NCBI GenBank assembly: GCA_038211295.1
Contig: JBBQVS010000001.1
Span: 62,001 to 126,000 of the forward strand
Reading direction: 5' to 3'
Length of the DNA stretch: 64,000 bases
Source of the DNA: JBBQVS01 sp038211295
Lineage (GTDB): Bacteria > Chloroflexota > Ktedonobacteria > Ktedonobacterales > Ktedonobacteraceae
The notes beneath the pieces were generated by a model. That model ran no database searches. It worked only from the letters and a program-made list of their open reading frames with translations, and was not told where the DNA came from. Shown piece by piece: positions 59,927 to 64,000 of this stretch. Position 1 is the stretch's first letter. Each line of letters starts with the position of its first letter. A program made the position numbers and the translations under genes.

Positions 59927-61156
59927 TCACGCTTTGAGCCTGACAAACTGCCGTTTTCCAACTTTGAGAACCACACCGTCAAGCACCTCTACCATGTATT
60001 CAGCATCGGTTATCTTCGTTGCCTCGCCCTGTTCTCCATGCAAAAACAGCGAAACGCCGCCTTGAGCAATCAGTTCTCGCGCCTTATTATTACTCGCGGC
60101 TAGCCCATGGCTGACAATAAAAGTAACGATATTTGTCGATTCCGAAAGACGCACGGCAGGAATATCAGTTGGCAGTTTGCGCTCCGAAAACTGGCGAACA
60201 AATGCCTCGTCTGCTTCTTGCGCGGCGGTTGCATTGTGAAATTCGGTGACGATCTCACGCGCCATGCGCCGCTTTACATCACGCGGATTAAGTGTTCCCT
60301 CCGCCATTTTGCGCTCAAACTCGGTAAGCTCCTCGTCTGAGACATCGGTCAATGCTTCAAAGTAGGTACGCATAGTCTGGTCTGGCAACGACATGAGCTT
60401 GCCAAACATATCGTTCGCGGGCGCAGTCATGGCGATGTAGTTATCAAGCGATTTGCCCATCTTCTTGACGCCATCGAGGCCAACAATCAAATTGACCGTC
60501 AAAATCTGTTGTGCGGCCTGCCCAAAAATAGGTTGTAGGTCGCGCCCGACGAGCAAGTTAAACGTCTGGTCTGTGCCGCCAATCTCTACATCGGAGCGGA
60601 GCGCAACAGAGTCGTAGCCTTGCAACAAGGGATACATAAATTCCGCAAGGTTGATTTCGATGCCGCTTCTATAGCGTTTCTGAAAATCGTCACGCTCTAA
60701 CATTTGCGCGACGGTTTTATAGCCAAGCAGCTTGATGGAGTCGCCGAGGTTAAACGTATTGAACCATTCGCTTTGCCGATGTACCTCGGTCTGTTCACGG
60801 TCTACAATCTTAAAGAACTGCTCAAAGTAGGTCTCCGCGTTTGTGTTGACCTGCTCCTCGCTAAGCGATTTACGTGCTTCTTCGCGCCCACTGGGGTCGC
60901 CGAGTCGCGCAGTCCAGTCGCCAATCACAACAACGGTTTTGTGACCAATACGCTGAAACTGACGAAGTTTGCGAAAGACAACGGCGTGTCCAATCGTCAG
61001 ATCGTGATGCGTGGGGTCCACCCCCAGCTTGACGCGCAGAGGTTCGCCTTTATTGCCTTCTAGAAGCATACGCCGCAGGTCTACTTCTTTTTCGACCAGC
61101 GACACGCCCCGTTTCAAGAGATAGTTAAGTGCTTGCGGTGATGGTTGTTCTTTCAC
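59927..61156 (-). CDS. tyrS: Tyrosyl-tRNA synthetase
   Basis: 409-aa class I synthetase. The HIGH-equivalent is DLTIGH (52-57), KMSKS is present as KKMGKS (about 238-243) and the specificity region follows LVGRDLQPIFGQ. The C-terminal S4 RNA-binding domain (NKARELIAQGGVSLF) is present. The start is GTG at 61156 with GGGAGG upstream. A TTGATT-17-TACAAT promoter precedes it. I see no T-box leader. Confidence 0.95.
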   Translation of the reverse strand: MKEQPSPQALNYLLKRGVSLVEKEVDLRRMLLEGNKGEPLRVKLGVDPTHHDLTIGHAVVFRKLRQFQRIGHKTVVVIGDWTARLGDPSGREEARKSLSEEQVNTNAETYFEQFFKIVDREQTEVHRQSEWFNTFNLGDSIKLLGYKTVAQMLERDDFQKRYRSGIEINLAEFMYPLLQGYDSVALRSDVEIGGTDQTFNLLVGRDLQPIFGQAAQQILTVNLIVGLDGVKKMGKSLDNYIAMTAPANDMFGKLMSLPDQTMRTYFEALTDVSDEELTEFERKMAEGTLNPRDVKRRMAREIVTEFHNATAAQEADEAFVRQFSERKLPTDIPAVRLSESTNIVTFIVSHGLAASNNKARELIAQGGVSLFLHGEQGEATKITDAEYMVEVLDGVVLKVGKRQFVRLKA

Positions 61157-61199
61157 AGTTGCCTACCATTCCTCCCACGAATATTTGTCCCTGTGCGGC

Positions 61200-61228
61200 A
61201 TTGTAGCAGTATGCCCGACGAAAATCAA
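61200..61228 (-). promoter_or_regulatory. Candidate tyrS promoter
   Basis: TTGATT (61228-61223), 17-nt spacer, TACAAT (61205-61200) on the minus strand, about 45 nt before the GTG start. The rest of the 315-bp gap to 61471 is AT-rich with two TACAAT boxes (61422-61427, 61436-61441) facing the next gene. Confidence 0.55.
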
Positions 61229-61471
61229 CGTGTTTCGCGGCACACAAGAGCAAATGAAATGGCCTACTCCTATCAGGTAAAATTCACAATAGAAAAAGCT
61301 TTTGCATTATACGCGAATTTCTAAATAATAAAAGAAGTCGAATGGTATCCCAAATCAGGATATTTGAAAACGAAAAGCTTGTCTGGGAAGCACGATAGTA
61401 CCAGCGGCCCTCAAAAAGAGATACAATAGAAGGTATACAATCTTTCTAGCAGGTGGGAGCAGCTTTTTTTC

Positions 61472-63406
61472 ATGGAAAACTTGTTTCTCGAACAACTACG
61501 GCAACGTCCTCTACTATGTGATGGCGCGATGGGAACGTTGCTTTACGCACGGGGAGTGACTTATGAGCAGTGTTTTGATGAGCTAAATCTGACACAACCT
61601 GAGCTTATCCAGGGCATTCATCGCGAGTACATCACAGCAGGCGCACAAATAATCGAAACCAACACTTTTGGGGCGAACCGTGCCAAGCTTGAAGGGCATA
61701 ATCTCAGTTCCAAGATACGCGACATAAATTATCGGGCAGCGAAAATAGCGACTGAAGCACGTGATGTTACAGGTCGCTCGGTGTTTATCGCGGGTGCGGT
61801 AGGGCCTACGGGTCGCCCATTACAGGCACCCGATGAGCGTCGCTTGAATGAATTGCGTGCGATCTTTCGCGAGCAAATTGGTGCGTTACAAGAAGGCGGC
61901 GTTGACCTTGTGATGCTGGAAACGTTCTCTAATCTTGCGGAGCTACGGCAAGCAGTCCTCGCGGCGCAAGAACTTGGCGGTCTCCCGATTGTCGCGCAGA
62001 TGAGTTTTTATGAGGATGGTCATACCCTCTCCGGTCAATCGCCAGCACGCGTTGCGGCGGTGCTTGGCGATCTTGGCGTGCAGGTAATTGGCGCGAATTG
62101 TAGCGTGGGGCCTGCTGGCACGCTCGACGCACTCGAAGAGATGATTACCTCGACGAAAAACCTGTCCGAGACCGGCCCACTCCTGTTCTCAGCTCAACCA
62201 AACGCGGGACTACCCGCGCGTATTGATAACCGCTTCTTTTATGTCTCGACGCCAGACTATTTCGCGGACTACGCGTTGCGCTTTGCGAAAACAGGCGTGC
62301 GAATCATCGGTGGTTGTTGTGGCACAACGCCACATCATATCGCCGCAATGCGTCAAGCTCTGGACGATTGTTATGGTTGCTCGTCTTCCGAAGAGACACC
62401 AGAGGTACAACAGGCACGAACAAGAGTTACCGCACGGAGTCGCGCAACAATCTCCGACCTTATCGAAGCCGAGACGCTGCTTCCACAACAGGGTTCGCTT
62501 ACACAGTTACAGAAAAAGTTGGCGGCGAAGGACTTTGTGGTGAGCGTGGAACTCGATCCGCCAAAAGGACTCAATCCATCGAAAATTCTTGAGGGTGCTG
62601 CCCTGTTGCAAAAAGCGGGCGTGGATTGCATTAATATCGCGGATAGTCCAATGGCGCGGGTACGCATGGGGTGTATGGCACTGGCTCGCCTGATACAAGA
62701 TCATCTTGGTATCGAGACAATAATTCACCTTACGACCCGTGACCGCAACCTGATGGCGTTGCAATCAGAGTTGCTGGGTGCTCACGCGCTGGGTATTCGT
62801 AACGTGCTTGCCTTAACAGGCGATCCTTTGCGTGTTGGCGATTATCCAAACACAACCGGCGTCTGGGATGTAGACTCTGCTGGCCTTATTCAGATATTGC
62901 AGGGACTGAACCAGGGTCACGACGCTGCTGGTTCGTCGATTGGCGCACAGGCATCATTTCATATCGGTTGTGCGTTGAACCTTAACATGACCGACGAAGA
63001 GACCGACCATGAGATTGAGAAGTACCGACGCAAGATCACGGCGGGGGCGCAGTATATCATGACACAGCCAATCTATGAACTCGCACCTCTCGTTCGCTTC
63101 TTACAAAGAGTTGGAACACCTCCCATTCCGCTCTTGCTCGGTTGTATTCCATTGCATAGCTCACGACACGCGGAATACCTCCACAATGAGGTTCCAGGCA
63201 TTACTATTCCAGACATCGCGCGTACTCGGATGCGGCAAGCAGGTGAGCATGGTCATGAGGAAGGATTGAAGCTCGCGCAAGAACTGCTTGTGGAAGCGCA
63301 TACGATGATACAAGGCGTCTATCTCATGCCTTCCTATGGACGCTACGATGTTGTTAGTACCTTGGCGAACATGTTGAAAACAACAGCCGCTGTCACGTTA
63401 AAGTGA
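61472..63406 (+). CDS. yitJ: Bifunctional homocysteine S-methyltransferase / methylenetetrahydrofolate reductase
   Basis: 644-aa fusion. The N-terminal domain (1-305) is the homocysteine methyltransferase barrel with zinc ligands in GANCSVGP (around 208) and GGCCGTTPHH (around 285). After a linker, the C-terminal half (about 350-644) is the MTHFR barrel (SVELDPPKGL, NIADSPMARVRM, TTRDRN, LTGDPLR). Such fusions, as in Bacillus YitJ, make methyl-THF and pass the methyl to homocysteine. AGGTGGGAG lies upstream of the ATG. No SAM riboswitch is recognised in the 65 nt leader. Confidence 0.94.
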   Translation: MENLFLEQLRQRPLLCDGAMGTLLYARGVTYEQCFDELNLTQPELIQGIHREYITAGAQIIETNTFGANRAKLEGHNLSSKIRDINYRAAKIATEARDVTGRSVFIAGAVGPTGRPLQAPDERRLNELRAIFREQIGALQEGGVDLVMLETFSNLAELRQAVLAAQELGGLPIVAQMSFYEDGHTLSGQSPARVAAVLGDLGVQVIGANCSVGPAGTLDALEEMITSTKNLSETGPLLFSAQPNAGLPARIDNRFFYVSTPDYFADYALRFAKTGVRIIGGCCGTTPHHIAAMRQALDDCYGCSSSEETPEVQQARTRVTARSRATISDLIEAETLLPQQGSLTQLQKKLAAKDFVVSVELDPPKGLNPSKILEGAALLQKAGVDCINIADSPMARVRMGCMALARLIQDHLGIETIIHLTTRDRNLMALQSELLGAHALGIRNVLALTGDPLRVGDYPNTTGVWDVDSAGLIQILQGLNQGHDAAGSSIGAQASFHIGCALNLNMTDEETDHEIEKYRRKITAGAQYIMTQPIYELAPLVRFLQRVGTPPIPLLLGCIPLHSSRHAEYLHNEVPGITIPDIARTRMRQAGEHGHEEGLKLAQELLVEAHTMIQGVYLMPSYGRYDVVSTLANMLKTTAAVTLK

Positions 63407-63464
63407 GGGGGAGGGAGAGTCCACACAGAAGCGAGGTAAAATAGCGAATTTTTAACACACGTAT

Positions 63465-63493
63465 TTGACTTGACGCGTACAATGTGCTACACT
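63465..63493 (+). promoter_or_regulatory. infC promoter
   Basis: TTGACT (63465-63470), 17-nt spacer, TACACT (63488-63493), about 55 nt before the infC start. Confidence 0.65.
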
Positions 63494-63548
63494 TTACGTA
63501 TTCAAATACTGCCTACTTTTTGTATGTTTTTAACAGGAGGATTGGCCT

Positions 63549-64000
63549 ATCAATAGGGAATTTCGGGGAAACGAACGTCCACGAGAGACGCGCGTAAACG
63601 AGCGTATTCGAGCACGCGAAGTACGCTTAATCGATGAAAACGGCGAGATGGTCGGCGTTATGGTGCCGCTGCGTGCGTTAGATATCGCGCGTGACAGGAA
63701 CCTTGACCTTGTAGAAATATCGCCTAATGCGATACCCCCCGTATGCAAAATTATGGACTATGGTCGCCACAAATATGAGCAGGCGAAAAAAGAAAACGAG
63801 GCCCGCAAGAATCAAAAGACGATCACCCTCAAAGAGATTCGTATGCGCCCTCGTACTGACGACCATGATGTAGAAGTAAAAACACGGAAAATTCAAGAGT
63901 TTCTGGCGGACGGTGACAAGGTACGCGTAAGTGTCCAATTCCGAGGTGCTGAGATGCGGCATCCAGACCTGGGCCGTAAGTTGCTAGACGAGATCGCGGA
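63549..64000 (+). CDS. infC: Translation initiation factor IF-3, AUC start, 3' end beyond window
   Basis: The open frame encodes IF-3 from its N-terminus: INREFRG, VNERIRAREVRLIDENGE (canonical IF-3 start region), LDLVEISPNAIPPVCKIMDYG (linker/N-domain end) and KTITLKEIRMRPRTDDHDVE of the C-domain. An in-frame TAA at 63531 and the absence of ATG/GTG/TTG before the conserved region leave ATC at 63549 as the start, 8 nt after a perfect AGGAGG (63535-63540). A rare start codon is typical of infC and permits autogenous control by IF-3. rpmI/rplT would be expected downstream, outside the window. Confidence 0.95.
   Translation, partial: MNREFRGNERPRETRVNERIRAREVRLIDENGEMVGVMVPLRALDIARDRNLDLVEISPNAIPPVCKIMDYGRHKYEQAKKENEARKNQKTITLKEIRMRPRTDDHDVEVKTRKIQEFLADGDKVRVSVQFRGAEMRHPDLGRKLLDEIA

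Noticed and set aside
61229..61471. SAM riboswitch or T-box in the tyrS / methyltransferase gap
   Set aside because: No SAM-I core, T-box sequence or antiterminator pairing recognisable.
1..64000. CRISPR arrays, insertion sequences, prophage or rRNA genes
   Set aside because: No regularly spaced repeats, transposase or phage genes, or rRNA sequence seen.

Overview
The window reads as a chromosomal segment of a Chloroflexota bacterium, most likely class Ktedonobacteria. The pointers are moderate GC, two Hanks-type Ser/Thr kinases, very large sensor and signal-transduction proteins, a DUF6483 protein, a MurE with a non-DNPR motif and many P450/regulator genes. This placement is inferred from gene content, not from a marker phylogeny. 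I see no insertion sequences, prophage, CRISPR array or rRNA.

Layout. 1-8 kb: 3' part of gltX, a DUF6483 protein, a CPBP protease, a nucleotide-sugar decarboxylase, an O-antigen-ligase-like protein and a flippase-like protein (surface polysaccharide/lipid theme), then ybeY-dagK behind a consensus promoter. 8-14 kb: membrane proteins, a divergent TetR/P450 pair with a palindromic operator candidate, a pentapeptide-repeat/ion-channel fusion, a thiol-redox protein and an SMP-30 protein. 14-19 kb: paired crcB genes, Hsp20, a disordered Q/G-rich protein and tex. 19-24.3 kb: a group-1/2 sigma factor, a Ser/Thr kinase, ccdA-DUF2085, and a SigR/RsrA-like sigma/anti-sigma pair. 24.3-28.9 kb: a minus-strand set consisting of a 64-aa peptide ending in a Trp-rich tail, a ComQ-like isoprenyl synthase and a ComP-like multi-TM histidine kinase. 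29-34 kb: queuosine salvage, murE, and mraY with a long C-terminal extension. 34-38 kb: a 1299-aa CHAT/STAND-ATPase/TPR protein with a zinc-ribbon insert. 38-46 kb: obgE, dps, a Ser/Thr kinase, NDH-2, topoisomerase IB, a histidine kinase and a CAU tRNA. 46-54 kb: korAB, several small membrane or zinc-binding proteins, a P450 and a DUF4032 kinase-like protein. 54-64 kb: a housekeeping information-processing block (recA, recR, ybaB, dnaX, SRP RNA, mtnP, tyrS, homocysteine methyltransferase/MTHFR, and infC starting at AUC).

The most notable candidate system is at 24.7-28.9 kb. Its gene order (short peptide, isoprenyl-diphosphate-synthase-like enzyme, multi-TM histidine kinase) matches the logic of Bacillus ComQXP, in which ComQ prenylates a Trp near the C-terminus of ComX and ComP senses it. 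Here the peptide ends in Trp-Trp-His-Pro, and the kinase carries a HisKA-type rather than a ComP-type (HisKA_3) transmitter. If correct, this is a prenyl-tryptophan signalling RiPP outside Firmicutes.
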